Source: a bacterium SCSIO 12827
GTDB taxonomy: Bacteria > Pseudomonadota > Alphaproteobacteria > Rhodospirillales > Casp-alpha2
Reading direction: 5' to 3'
Length of the DNA stretch: 64,000 nucleotides
Assembly (NCBI GenBank): GCA_024397995.1
Contig: CP073746.1
Span: 3,470,001 to 3,534,000, forward strand
Every line of letters starts with the position of its first letter. The first letter of the stretch is position 1. Both the position numbers and the translations under genes were made by a program. The notes beneath the pieces were generated by a model, which made no database searches, was not told where the DNA came from, and was given only the letters and a program-made list of their open reading frames with translations. Below, one piece after another: positions 53,034 to 62,302 of the stretch.

Positions 53034-55811
53034 ATGACCGATCAACGCGAACATGTCTTTCTGGTCGACGGCTCGGGCTTCATCTTCCGCGCCTATCACG
53101 CGCTGCCGCCGATGACGGCGCCCGACGGCACGCCGACCAACGCGGTGTTCGGGTTCACCAAGATGCTGATGAAGCTGGTCGAGGATACGGAAGCCGATTT
53201 CGTCGCCGTCATCTTCGACCGCGCGCGCAAGACCTTCCGCAACGACATCTATCCCGAATACAAAGCCCACCGCCCGCCCGCACCCGACGACCTGATTCCG
53301 CAGTTCGACCTAGTCCGCAAGGCGACCGAAGCGCTCAACGTGCCGGCAATCGACATGGACGGGTTCGAAGCCGACGACCTGATCGCAACCTACGCCCGCC
53401 AAGCCCGCGAACGGGGAGCAGAGGTGACAATCGTGTCTTCGGACAAGGATCTGATGCAGCTGGTCGATGACAGCGTGGTCCTGTTCGATGCCATGAAGAA
53501 CCGTGAGATCGGCCCTGAGCAGGTTATGGAAAAATTCGGCGTCGCGCCGGACAAGGTGATCGACGTGCAGGCCCTGGCCGGCGATTCGTCGGACAACGTG
53601 CCGGGTGTGGCCGGTATCGGTGTGAAAACGGCGGCGCAGTTGATCGGCGAATACGGTGACCTCGACACCCTGCTGGCCCGCGCGGAAGAAATCAAACAGC
53701 CCAAGCGGCGCCAATCCCTGCTGGAACAGGCCGACATGGCGCGCATTTCGCGTGATCTGGTGACGCTCAGGGACGACGTGCCCACAACGCGGACCATCGA
53801 CGAGATGCGCAAGAAGACGCCGGATGCGGAAACGCTATTGGCCTTCCTGCGCGACCTCGGCTTCAAGTCCTTGGCGACCACGGTGGAAAGCCGCCTGGGC
53901 ATGCCCGCGAATGGCGGCAACGGCGCGGCAACGCAATCGTCCGCCGTGCTCGCCCCGCAATACGACCTCGTGCAGACGCTCGACCAGCTTCAACCCTGGA
54001 TCAAGGCCGCCTACGCCACCGGCGTCGTCGCCGTGGATACGGAAACGGACGCGCTGGACGCCATGGGGGCGGGTCTGGTCGGCGTGTCGCTTTCGACCGA
54101 GGCGGGCCGTGCATGCTATATCCCGCTGGCCCATGTGTCGTCCGTGCCCCAGGGTCAGCTGGATCTTGGGGATGGGGATGGAGACGGCGGCGGCGAAAGC
54201 GCGCCCGAGCAGATCCCCCTTGATGACGCCCTGGCCGCCCTCAAGCCGATGCTTGAGGATCCGTCAATCCTGAAGGTCGGCCAGAACATCAAGTACGACA
54301 TCCAGGTGCTCGGCCGCTACGACGTCGAGGTCGCACCCGTGGACGACACCATGCTGCTGTCCTATGTGCTGGACGGCGGTCTGCACGGCCACGGCATGGA
54401 CGACCTGGCCCGCGATTTCCTTGATTACGACACGATCAAGTTCAAGGATGTCGCCGGCACCGGCAAGGCCCAGGTGTCGTTCGACCGGGTGCCGCTGGAC
54501 AAGGCGCTTGATTACGCCGCCGAGGACGCGGATATCACGCTGCGTCTGCATGGCGTGTTCAAGCCGCGTCTGGTGGCCGAACACATGGTCACCGTTTATG
54601 AGACCCTGGAACGGCCCCTGGTCCCGGTGCTGCGTGACATGGAACGGCGCGGCATCAAGGTTGATGCCGGCGTCCTCAGGGACCTAAGCGCCGATTTCGC
54701 CGCCCGCATGGACAATCTGGAGGGCGAGATTCACAAACTCGCCGGCCATGAATTCAACATCGGATCGCCCAAACAACTGGGCGAAATTCTGTTCGACGAG
54801 ATGAGCCTGGACGGCGGCAAGAAAACCAAGACCGGCGCCTATGCCACGGGGGCAGAGGTGCTCGAAGAGCTGGCCGCCCAGGGCCATGACCTGCCGCAGA
54901 AGGTTTTGGATTGGCGGCAACTGTCGAAGCTGAAAAGCACCTATACGGACACCTTGGTCGGCCAGATCAATCCCAAGACAGGGCGGGTCCATACGAACTA
55001 TGCCCAGGCCGTCGCGGCAACCGGGCGGCTGTCGTCGTCGGACCCCAACCTGCAGAACATTCCGATCCGCTCCGAGGAAGGGCGCAAGATCCGCACCGCC
55101 TTCGTCGCCGACAAGGGATATACCCTGATGTCGGCGGATTATTCGCAGATCGAACTGCGCCTGCTGGCCCATGTGGCGGGGATCGACGTTCTCAAGCAGG
55201 CGTTCCACGACGGCATCGACATTCACGCCCTGACGGCCAGTCAGGTATTCGGCATTCCGGTCGAGGGCATGGACCCCATGGTCCGGCGCCGCGCCAAGGC
55301 CATCAACTTCGGCATCATCTACGGTATTTCCGCCTTCGGCCTAGCGCGCCAGCTGGGCATTTCCCGCGGTGAGGCGGGTGAGTACATCAATGCCTATTTC
55401 GAACAGTATCCGGGCATCAAGGCCTATATGGAGCGAACCAAGGAACAGGCCAAGAAGCAGGGCTTCGTGGAAACCACATTCGGGCGCAAATGCCATGTCC
55501 GCGGCATCAACGACCGCAACCCCAACATGCGGGGGTTTGCCGAGCGCGCCGCCATCAACGCGCCGATCCAAGGCGGCGCCGCCGATATCATCAAGCGCGC
55601 CATGATCCGCGTGCCGGATGCTCTCGAGGCGGCGGGCCTGGGTGCCCGCATGCTGCTGCAGGTCCATGATGAATTGATCTTCGAGGTTCCCGACGCCGAG
55701 ATCGAGGCGACCCGTGACGTGGTCCGCAAGGTCATGTCCGGCGCGGCGCATCTCAGCGTGCCGCTCGACGTCGACATCGGCACCGGCGCCAATTGGGACG
55801 AGGCGCATTAG
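53034..55811 (+). CDS. polA: DNA polymerase I
   Basis: 925 residues with all three domains. Residues 1-290: 5'-3' exonuclease ('LVDGSGFIFRAYHALPP', 'FEADDLIATYA'). About 320-510: proofreading exonuclease with intact motifs 'AVDTETDALD' (ExoI), 'GQNIKYDIQVL' (ExoII) and 'YAAEDADITL' (ExoIII). About 540-925: polymerase with 'SADYSQIELRLLAH' (A), 'RRRAKAINFGIIYGIS' (B) and 'LLQVHDELIFEVP' (C). It fills gaps and removes RNA primers in replication and repair. A 22-nt palindrome lies about 100 nt upstream. Confidence 0.97.
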   Translation: MTDQREHVFLVDGSGFIFRAYHALPPMTAPDGTPTNAVFGFTKMLMKLVEDTEADFVAVIFDRARKTFRNDIYPEYKAHRPPAPDDLIPQFDLVRKATEALNVPAIDMDGFEADDLIATYARQARERGAEVTIVSSDKDLMQLVDDSVVLFDAMKNREIGPEQVMEKFGVAPDKVIDVQALAGDSSDNVPGVAGIGVKTAAQLIGEYGDLDTLLARAEEIKQPKRRQSLLEQADMARISRDLVTLRDDVPTTRTIDEMRKKTPDAETLLAFLRDLGFKSLATTVESRLGMPANGGNGAATQSSAVLAPQYDLVQTLDQLQPWIKAAYATGVVAVDTETDALDAMGAGLVGVSLSTEAGRACYIPLAHVSSVPQGQLDLGDGDGDGGGESAPEQIPLDDALAALKPMLEDPSILKVGQNIKYDIQVLGRYDVEVAPVDDTMLLSYVLDGGLHGHGMDDLARDFLDYDTIKFKDVAGTGKAQVSFDRVPLDKALDYAAEDADITLRLHGVFKPRLVAEHMVTVYETLERPLVPVLRDMERRGIKVDAGVLRDLSADFAARMDNLEGEIHKLAGHEFNIGSPKQLGEILFDEMSLDGGKKTKTGAYATGAEVLEELAAQGHDLPQKVLDWRQLSKLKSTYTDTLVGQINPKTGRVHTNYAQAVAATGRLSSSDPNLQNIPIRSEEGRKIRTAFVADKGYTLMSADYSQIELRLLAHVAGIDVLKQAFHDGIDIHALTASQVFGIPVEGMDPMVRRRAKAINFGIIYGISAFGLARQLGISRGEAGEYINAYFEQYPGIKAYMERTKEQAKKQGFVETTFGRKCHVRGINDRNPNMRGFAERAAINAPIQGGAADIIKRAMIRVPDALEAAGLGARMLLQVHDELIFEVPDAEIEATRDVVRKVMSGAAHLSVPLDVDIGTGANWDEAH

Positions 55812-55945
55812 GCGGGGACAGCCTCGCCCTCGCTGCGTCCCCTCCGCTGCACGCTTTTACCTTTTCTTCATTTTATGGCACGGCCTTTGCTACGAAATTT
55901 TCGTGGGGACCGCTCGCGCGCGGGCAAAAGCAGAGGAGAGCAATC

Positions 55946-56470
55946 ATGAAAATCGACAACGTCGCCAACATCCTGTTTCCGCAAAAAACCGACAAGCCGG
56001 CGGCAGCCGATGCGGGGTCCGGTTCCTTCGCCGAGATGATGGCCGCCTCCGTCGCGCCCCAGAGTGGCGACGAAAGCGGTCTGCCCAAGACCGACCTGGA
56101 CATCGTCCGCGAGAAGGGGTTCACCGCCTACGCGAAAGAAGTCGAGGAACGGAAGCGGGAAGAACTGCGCGAAAAGATTCTCAACCGCATGGGTCTTTCC
56201 GAGGAAGATTTGGAGAAAATGCCGGCTGAACAGCGGGCCGCCATCGAGGACCTGATCGCCCAGGAAATTCAGCGCCGCATGCAGGCCAGCGCCGAATTGG
56301 AGAATGACAAGCCCGGCCTCCTTGGCGATGCGCCGGACTTGGCCCGCGACATCTCCGACACCAGCGGAACGGGCAGTGCAGGGTCGGTTCTGCTGGCTGC
56401 GATGGAAGCCCGAGATGCCCTGGACGATGACCCGGCGGCCGTCACCGACGAATCAAAGGACGACAAATAA
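55946..56470 (+). CDS. Hypothetical acidic coiled protein
   Basis: 174 residues from the ATG at 55946, with AGAGGAG about 7 nt upstream. Residues 60-110 are a charged, probably helical stretch ('VEERKREELREKILNRMGLS', then 'EDLEKMPAEQRAAIEDLIAQ'). The rest is low-complexity, acidic and probably disordered. No membrane segment or signal. Not a family I recognise. It stands alone between polA and an exported MBL protein. Confidence 0.65.
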   Translation: MKIDNVANILFPQKTDKPAAADAGSGSFAEMMAASVAPQSGDESGLPKTDLDIVREKGFTAYAKEVEERKREELREKILNRMGLSEEDLEKMPAEQRAAIEDLIAQEIQRRMQASAELENDKPGLLGDAPDLARDISDTSGTGSAGSVLLAAMEARDALDDDPAAVTDESKDDK

Positions 56471-56540
56471 GTCTTAAAACCGCCACGAGGCGCCGACCCA
56501 CCCCCGGCGTCCATGGATGACTGGCCGGAATCAATTGCCG

Positions 56541-56643
56541 CCCAATTGGGAAAATTATGCCCAACCGGGAAAAATTTTCCCAGTTTCACGGCCCCATAGG
56601 CACGCTGAGCAGGGGCATTTTTAACCCCATCGCACGTGGGGTT
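56541..56643. promoter_or_regulatory. Dyad-rich leader before the exported MBL gene
   Basis: CCCAATTGGG (56541-56550) and GGGAAAAATTTTCCC (56567-56581) are perfect dyads. Further on, AACCCCA (56623-56629) pairs with TGGGGTT (56637-56643); the same CCCC can instead pair with GGGG at about 56612. The mutually exclusive stems and the AT-rich palindromes suggest an operator or attenuator. No binding protein can be named. Confidence 0.4.
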
Positions 56644-56704
56644 GCCTAATCACGCGCGCCCCGGCACCATTCGAGAAACGATAATTTCCACGGGGAGAAT
56701 GGTG

Positions 56705-57649
56705 ATGATGAGGCATAAGCCCCTCACGCGCGCCTGCCTGCTGGCTGTCGGGCTGGCTATTACCGCCGGGCCCGCCGCGGCCGGAGCAGGGCACAATCAC
56801 AGCATCGATGTCGCGCAGGCCAAGACTTCGGAAATCACAATCGGCGCCCAACCGGTCGCCGGCAAAATCACCATGCTGATAGGGGTCGGCGGATTTTCCG
56901 GCGGCAACGTCGCGGTTCTGCCGGGGCCGGACGGCCTGCTGATCGTCGATGACAAGCTGGAAGCGTTTTCGGAGAAGCTAACGGCAGCGCTCAAGCCGTT
57001 CGGCGGCGGGACGCCCAAATTCGTGCTCAACACCCATTGGCATTTCGACCATACGGGCGGCAACAAGCATTTTGCCGAGGCCGTCATCATCGCCCATGAC
57101 AACGTGCGCAAGCACATGGCCGTGGATCAGGACTTCAAGGCTCTGGACAAGACGATCCCCGCCTCGCCGCCCGAAGCCCTGCCCGACGTCACCTACAACG
57201 ACCGCATGACGGTTCATTTCAACGGCGAGGAAATCCAGCTTCTCCATCTGCCGGGCGGTCATACGGATGGCGACACTGTGGTCTATTTCAAGACGTCCAA
57301 CGTCCTGCATCTGGGGGACCTGTTCTTCAACGGCATGTTCCCCTTCGTCGACGTGGCCCATGGCGGCAACGCGCTGACCCTGGCGCGCAACATTCGCGAC
57401 ATCACCGGTCGTTTCCCGGCCGATGCCAAGATCATTCCCGGACACGGCCCCTTGGCGACCATGGCCGACCTCGAGGCCTATCTGGACATGCTGACGTCGA
57501 CGACAATGTTCGTGCAGAGCGCCGTCATGGAAGGCAAGGACCTGAAGGCCATTGAGGCCCAGGGTTTCCCCGAGCAGTGGAAAAAATGGGAATGGCCGTT
57601 CATTTCCCAGGCCATGTGGATCGATCTGATCCATCAGAGCCTCAACTAG
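56705..57649 (+). CDS. Exported MBL-fold hydrolase (glyoxalase II/QuiP-like group)
   Basis: 314 residues; the ATG at 56705 is preferred because GGGGAG lies 7 nt upstream (ATGs at 56699 and 56708 are alternatives). Signal peptide: 'ACLLAVGLAITAGPAAAGAG'. Zinc sites: 'LNTHWHFDHTGGNKHF' (HxHxDH), 'LHLPGGHTDGD' and 'IIPGHGPLA', with 'VLHLGDLFFNG' giving the bridging Asp. A periplasmic hydrolase of the broad beta-lactamase-fold family; substrate unknown. A dyad-rich leader precedes it. Confidence 0.87.
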   Translation: MMRHKPLTRACLLAVGLAITAGPAAAGAGHNHSIDVAQAKTSEITIGAQPVAGKITMLIGVGGFSGGNVAVLPGPDGLLIVDDKLEAFSEKLTAALKPFGGGTPKFVLNTHWHFDHTGGNKHFAEAVIIAHDNVRKHMAVDQDFKALDKTIPASPPEALPDVTYNDRMTVHFNGEEIQLLHLPGGHTDGDTVVYFKTSNVLHLGDLFFNGMFPFVDVAHGGNALTLARNIRDITGRFPADAKIIPGHGPLATMADLEAYLDMLTSTTMFVQSAVMEGKDLKAIEAQGFPEQWKKWEWPFISQAMWIDLIHQSLN

Positions 57650-57679
57650 AAACGGCCGGATAGAAACACACTGCGGCGG

Positions 57680-58315
57680 TCAGGCCGCCTGAACGTCCGC
57701 CCGGGCGGCGCGCGACCGCATCCGCATCTTTATCCAGGCAACGGCGCGATAGGCGAGCAACAAACCCGCGATCCCACCATAGATCAGGGGTTCGATCTGG
57801 AATCCCTTGCGCATCATAAAGAAATGAACCGGCGCGGCGATGGCCGCGACGTAGACCAGCTTGTGCAGGCGCTGCCAATTGCGCCCGCCCATCTTCTTGA
57901 CCATGGCCTTGGGCGAGGTAACGGCGAGGGCCGTCAGGATCACCAGCCCCAGCATGCCGACGGTGATGTAATTGCGTTTCAGGATGTCCTGCCAGATTGC
58001 GGCCCAGGCGAAATACTGATCGAGCACCACGTAGCTTGAGACATGCAGGAGAGCATAGAAGAACGCATAGAGCCCAAGCATGCGGCGAAAACGCATGACC
58101 ACGGCCAGCCCCGTGATCCCGCGAACCGGCGTCACGGCAAGGGCGATCAACAGAAAGCGGATGGCCCAGTCGCCCGTGTAACGGTTGATGAATTCCGCCG
58201 GGTTGGGCCCGAACTGTCCGCCCAGGCCGAGCCAGACCAGCCAGACGAGTGGGCTCAGCGCGGCCGCATGGACCAGGGGTTTGAGGCCCCAGTTAAGACG
58301 GGCTTCCTTGTTCAT
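57680..58315 (-). CDS. msrQ: Heme-binding membrane subunit MsrQ (YedZ)
   Basis: 211 residues, about six hydrophobic helices with histidines inside helices ('LVHAAALSPLVWLVWLG', 'YALLHVSSYVVLDQ', 'WQRLHKLVYVAAIAAPVHF'), which hold b-type heme. It passes electrons from the quinone pool to MsrP. It lies 59 nt downstream of msrP on the same strand, the usual operon order. The C terminus ends in a basic tail. Confidence 0.92.
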   Translation of the reverse strand: MNKEARLNWGLKPLVHAAALSPLVWLVWLGLGGQFGPNPAEFINRYTGDWAIRFLLIALAVTPVRGITGLAVVMRFRRMLGLYAFFYALLHVSSYVVLDQYFAWAAIWQDILKRNYITVGMLGLVILTALAVTSPKAMVKKMGGRNWQRLHKLVYVAAIAAPVHFFMMRKGFQIEPLIYGGIAGLLLAYRAVAWIKMRMRSRAARADVQAA

Positions 58316-58374
58316 GACACCATCCTAACGCAGCCGGCACCGATTGGGCACCGGCGGGCGGCCCGTACGCAGAC

Positions 58375-59370
58375 CTAGAAGAATTTCTTGAGATCCATGC
58401 CCGCGTAAAGGCTTGCGACCTCGTCCTCGTAGCCGTTGAACATCAAGGTCGGCTGGCGGATCGGCAGGCCGAAGATGTTGTTCAGGCCGATCTTCTTTTC
58501 CGTGGCCTGGCTCCAGCGCGGATGGCTGACGTTGGGATTCACGTTGGAATAGAAACCGTACTCGCGGCCATTGGCGATGGACCAGGAGGTCGGCGGCTCT
58601 TTCTCGACGAAGCGCATGAGCACGATCGACTTGATGGATTTGAACCCGTACTTCCACGGCACGATCAGGCGGATGGGGGCACCGTTTTGGTTGGGCATGA
58701 CCTGGCCGTGCACACCGACCGCCAACAGGGTCAGCGGATTCATGGCCTCGTCCATGCGCAGGCCTTCCTTATAAGGCCATTCCAGATACGGCCGACGTTG
58801 CCCCGGCATCTGGTCCGGGTCGAACACGGTTTCGAAATAGACGTACTTGGCTTTCGACGTTGGGTTTAGGCGCTGGATCACTTTGGCAAGCGGCACGCCC
58901 AGCCAAGGCACGACCATCGACCAGGCTTCGACGCAGCGGAATCGGTAGACCCGGTCCTCGATGTCCTCGGCCTTGATCAAGTCGTCAATGTCGTAGGTGC
59001 CGGGCTTTTCCACCGCCCCCTCGACCTTGATGGTCCAGGGCGTGGTCTTGAAATTTCCGGCGTTTTCCGCCGGGTCGCCCTTGCCGACGCCGAATTCATA
59101 GAAGTTGTTGTAGGTGCTGACGACCTCGAACGACGCCGGTTCCTGGCCCAGGACCTGGGCGTTGTATTTCGGATGCGGCGCGCCGGAAAGCGCCTTGCCC
59201 TCGGCCGGGCGCCAGGCCGCGGCGGCCTGGTTCGGAAGCCACATGGGCATGGTCGCCGCAAGCCCGCCGAAGCCGAGCGTCTTGAGCACCCTGCGGCGGT
59301 CTTCGAACACGCTTTTCGGCGTGATCTCGCTGGACGAGATGGGATGGCGGGGGCGCTGGCGGATGATCAT
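58375..59370 (-). CDS. msrP: Periplasmic methionine-sulfoxide reductase MsrP (YedY), molybdenum enzyme
   Basis: 331 residues from the ATG at 59370, preceded by AAGGAAG 6 nt upstream. The N terminus has a twin-arginine signal ([12 protein letters not shown], residues 25-36), so the folded enzyme is exported with its molybdopterin. The cysteine that binds molybdenum is in '[15 protein letters not shown]'. It repairs oxidised methionines in periplasmic proteins with electrons from MsrQ. Confidence 0.94.
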   Translation of the reverse strand: MIIRQRPRHPISSSEITPKSVFEDRRRVLKTLGFGGLAATMPMWLPNQAAAAWRPAEGKALSGAPHPKYNAQVLGQEPASFEVVSTYNNFYEFGVGKGDPAENAGNFKTTPWTIKVEGAVEKPGTYDIDDLIKAEDIEDRVYRFRCVEAWSMVVPWLGVPLAKVIQRLNPTSKAKYVYFETVFDPDQMPGQRRPYLEWPYKEGLRMDEAMNPLTLLAVGVHGQVMPNQNGAPIRLIVPWKYGFKSIKSIVLMRFVEKEPPTSWSIANGREYGFYSNVNPNVSHPRWSQATEKKIGLNNIFGLPIRQPTLMFNGYEDEVASLYAGMDLKKFF

Positions 59371-59595
59371 GGCGGTCTTCCTTCCGGTTCGTCTGCGTCG
59401 ATATCCGGCGCGCAATAGGATCGCCGGGCCGGGGTCATGCGGTCTTTATGGTTCCGCGAAGAGTATAAGCCGGGAAGGTGCCCACCCAATAAGGCGAAGG
59501 CGGGGCAGGGCCGTCACATCTTCGCGAGGGTTTCGCGAGCGACCCGCCAACTGGGGCGTTCCCATTCGCCGGAAAGCGGTGTAGGAGAAACCACC

Positions 59596-60264
59596 ATGCG
59601 CACGCTTTATCATCTGTGGATGTCGCCTTTTTGCCGTAAGGCCCGAATCTTCCTGGGCGAAAAGCGGCTGGAGCACGAACTTCGGATCGAGAACATCTGG
59701 GAACGCCGCGAGGAGTTCCTGGCGCTTAATCCTGCCGGAACCGTGCCGGTGCTGGTGGAGATCGACGGCACGGCGATTTCCGGGGCCGATGTGATCTGCG
59801 AATTCCTGGACGAAGTCCATGATGACCCGCCGCTGATCGGCCGCACGCCGGTGATCCGGGCCGAGGTCCGCCGCCTGACCAACTGGTTCGATGAAAAATT
59901 CAATCGCGAGGTCACGGATAATCTGGTCGGCGAAAAGCTGCTGAAGCGCTTTCTTGGCCAGGGTGAGCCCAAGGGCGCGCGGATCCGTGCCGGGCACGCT
60001 AACATCCACATGCATCTGAACTACGTGTCGTTCCTGGTAGAGCGGCGGCGCTGGCTGGCCGGGGATGATTTTTCCATGGCCGACGTAGCGGCGGCGGCGC
60101 ATCTGTCCTGTGTCGACTATCTGGGCGACGTGCCCTGGGAAGATCACCCGGAGGCCCGCGACTGGTATGCCCGGGTCAAGTCACGGCCCAGCATGCGGTC
60201 CGTGCTGTCCGACCGTATGCCCGGCTTTCCGCCGCCCCGCCATTACGCGGATTTGGATTTTTAA
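59596..60264 (+). CDS. Glutathione S-transferase family protein
   Basis: 222 residues from the ATG at 59596 (TAGGAG upstream). N-terminal thioredoxin-like half with 'LYHLWMSPFCRKARIFLGE' (serine/cysteine in the glutathione site) and 'LNPAGTVPVLVE'; C-terminal all-helical half. It probably conjugates or reduces with glutathione; the substrate is unknown. It is divergent from msrP. Confidence 0.88.
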   Translation: MRTLYHLWMSPFCRKARIFLGEKRLEHELRIENIWERREEFLALNPAGTVPVLVEIDGTAISGADVICEFLDEVHDDPPLIGRTPVIRAEVRRLTNWFDEKFNREVTDNLVGEKLLKRFLGQGEPKGARIRAGHANIHMHLNYVSFLVERRRWLAGDDFSMADVAAAAHLSCVDYLGDVPWEDHPEARDWYARVKSRPSMRSVLSDRMPGFPPPRHYADLDF

Positions 60265-61163
60265 CGCCGCGGCGGCACGCTGTCAGGCCGCACATCCATG
60301 TTTTCGATGTTCTGCCGCGCCGGTCCGGCGGCTGCGCTGTCGGGCATGGCATTCAGGATTTTCAACCAGTCCGCCCGGGCCCCCGCATCATCGCCCTTGA
60401 GCCGCCGCAGGATTCCGCGCTCCAAAAGGGCCTCCGGGTTCGCGGGATCGATTTCCAACGCCGTGTTGGCGTCGGCCAGCGCATCGGCCGCCCGATCCAG
60501 GAAACGCCGGGCACTGGCCCGGAGCGCATAAGCGTCGGCACGCGACGGCGATAGGTTGAGCGCGGCACTCAGGTCCGTGTCCGCCGCGTCGTAATCGCCC
60601 CTTGCCGCCCAGGCCTGGGCCCGGTCGACCAGCAGGTCCGGATCACCGGGCATGAGTGCTATGGCGGAGGCGAAAGCCCGCGTCGCGTCCTCGGGCCGGC
60701 CTTCCAGCAGCCAGGCCTGGCCCGCCTGATCGTACAGCCCGGCCTTGACCGGCGGTTCCTCGATGGAAATCTGGGCAAGGCGCTCCAGGCGCTTGGCCGC
60801 TTCGCCAAATTGTTCAAGCTCGATCAGAGCAACCGCCGCGCAATGGTCGGCCGCGTCACCCCCGCCCAACGACCGCCAGCCGATGGCCATTTCGAACCCA
60901 TCCTGGGGCCGGCGGCGTGCCAGGGTCATGCATTTCTGGTATTCCGCCGCCTGAGCGGCCTTGGATGCAGTGCCAAGTCCCGTCTGCGCGGACGGTTGCC
61001 CAAGCAGTCCCTGCTGGGCCGCCGCCGGCAGGGGCGGCAGGCCGACGGCCAGGCACATCAACAGTCCCGCAAGCGGGCGGAGGGCACGGCAACGATGAAT
61101 GGGCGGGATCCCTGGCATGACGGTCGGGCTCTGGTTATAACCAAGCCTGCTTATAGGAGGCAT
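60261..61163 (-). CDS. Exported TPR protein
   Basis: 300 residues from the ATG at 61163, which has AAGGGGG upstream; the ATG at 61118 is an alternative that gives a more usual signal peptide. A signal-like hydrophobic core ('LAGLLMCLAVGLPPLPAAA') precedes TPR units from residue 90 on ('QAWLLEGRPEDATRAFASAI'). Probably periplasmic, partner unknown. Its last 4 nt overlap the end of the GST gene in convergent fashion. Confidence 0.8.
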   Translation of the reverse strand: MPPISRLGYNQSPTVMPGIPPIHRCRALRPLAGLLMCLAVGLPPLPAAAQQGLLGQPSAQTGLGTASKAAQAAEYQKCMTLARRRPQDGFEMAIGWRSLGGGDAADHCAAVALIELEQFGEAAKRLERLAQISIEEPPVKAGLYDQAGQAWLLEGRPEDATRAFASAIALMPGDPDLLVDRAQAWAARGDYDAADTDLSAALNLSPSRADAYALRASARRFLDRAADALADANTALEIDPANPEALLERGILRRLKGDDAGARADWLKILNAMPDSAAAGPARQNIENMDVRPDSVPPRR

Positions 61164-61195
61164 TCCGCCCCCTTGTCGACCGGGGCCGCACGCAC

Positions 61196-62077
61196 ATGAC
61201 CAACCTGTTCTGTTTCGGATTGGGCTTCAGCGCCCAGACTTTGGCCCGCGGCCTGATGGCCGAGGGTTGGACCGTGGCCGGAACCTGTCGCACGCCGGGC
61301 AAGCAGGCGAAACTGCGGGCAGGCGGGATCGACGCCTATGTGTTCGACGGTGCTGCCCCCCTGGACATTTCCGCTGGGGCGGCCCTGGCCCGCGCCGATC
61401 ACCTGTTGATGTCCATCCCGCCGAGCGGCGAAGGCGATCCCGTGCTGACACAGGCCGGCCCGGCCCTTGAACAGGCCGCCGGACACATCCGCTGGGCCGG
61501 GTATCTATCGACCACCGGGGTTTACGGCGACACGGGCGGCGCCGAGGTGACGGAAGACAGCCCCCTCGCCCCGACATCCCCCCGGGGCGCATACCGCGCC
61601 GCCGCCGAGGCGGCCTGGCTTGATCTCGGCCGCCGCAAAAACCTTCCGGTCCATGTCTTTCGTCTGGCCGGGATTTATGGGCCGGGCCGCAGCGTACTCG
61701 ACCAGCTGCGCCAAGGTACGGCGCGCCGCATCGACAAGCCGGGGCACCGGTTTTCCCGCATCCATGTCGCCGATATCGCCGCCGTGCTGCGCGCCTCCAT
61801 GGCGCGGCCGAACCCTGGAGCGATCTATAACGTGTGCGACAACGAACCCGCCGCCCAGGCCGACGTGATTGCCCATGGCGCCAAGCTCCTAGGCCTGCCG
61901 GCCCCCGATCTCGTGCCCTTCGATCAGGCCGCCGAGACCATGTCGCCCATGGCGCGCAGCTTCTGGCGCGACAATCGGTTGGTCAGCAATGCCCGCATCA
62001 AGGATGACCTGGGCGCGGCGCTGTCCTGCCCGACCTACCGCGAAGGCCTGGCCGCGATCCTGGCGGCGGAGAGTTGA
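61196..62077 (+). CDS. SDR-superfamily NAD(P)-dependent epimerase/dehydratase-like protein (YeeZ-like)
   Basis: 293 residues. Nucleotide loop 'FCFGLGFSAQTLARGL' is of the extended SDR type with an altered glycine pattern; 'YLSTTGVYGDTGG' includes the active-site tyrosine region and 'HVFRLAGIYGPGRS' is a common SDR segment. It lies close to YeeZ-type proteins. The reaction is not known. It is divergent from the TPR gene. Confidence 0.82.
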   Translation: MTNLFCFGLGFSAQTLARGLMAEGWTVAGTCRTPGKQAKLRAGGIDAYVFDGAAPLDISAGAALARADHLLMSIPPSGEGDPVLTQAGPALEQAAGHIRWAGYLSTTGVYGDTGGAEVTEDSPLAPTSPRGAYRAAAEAAWLDLGRRKNLPVHVFRLAGIYGPGRSVLDQLRQGTARRIDKPGHRFSRIHVADIAAVLRASMARPNPGAIYNVCDNEPAAQADVIAHGAKLLGLPAPDLVPFDQAAETMSPMARSFWRDNRLVSNARIKDDLGAALSCPTYREGLAAILAAES

Positions 62078-62131
62078 GCCGGTTAGCGCAGACCCGGGAA
62101 TCATCATATTCCCATATTCGGATTATTTTCC

Positions 62132-62160
62132 TTGACTACCGAATAACCCTCGGGTAGGGT
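62132..62160 (+). promoter_or_regulatory. Promoter of the first PG-binding-like gene
   Basis: TTGACT (62132-62137), 17 nt, TAGGGT (62155-62160). The same layout recurs before the second gene. Confidence 0.55.
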
Positions 62161-62173
62161 CCCTTCATCGACA

Positions 62174-62190
62174 GGGCGAGGTGTGTCCGC
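62174..62190 (+). promoter_or_regulatory. Shared leader motif, copy 1 (GGGCGAGRTGYGTCCGC)
   Basis: GGGCGAGGTGTGTCCGC, 15 of 17 identical to the copy at 63396-63412, and exactly 42 nt after the first base of the -35 in both. GGGCG can pair with the YGTCC half to give a 5-bp hairpin with a 5-nt loop; the one variable pair keeps pairing (G-C or G-U). Confidence 0.6.
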
Positions 62191-62246
62191 GCTTCGGCGC
62201 CGGCCCTCCCTCTCGGCTTTTTCTTCATTCGATCCGGCCCGCCCGG

Positions 62247-62266
62247 CCCCGCTTTGACCAGCGGGG
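62247..62266 (+). other. Hairpin in the leader of the first PG-binding-like gene
   Basis: CCCCGCT-TTGACC-AGCGGGG, a perfect 7-bp stem 36 nt before the start codon, not followed by a T-run. Not present in the second leader. Confidence 0.45.
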
Positions 62267-62302
62267 TGCCGATGGGCGCGCCCTCCTTCCGGAGACATTC
62301 CC

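Noticed and set aside
62174-62190. Shared leader motif as a ykkC-III/guanidine-III riboswitch
   Set aside because: The first half has a passing resemblance, but the second conserved half of that class is missing in both copies.
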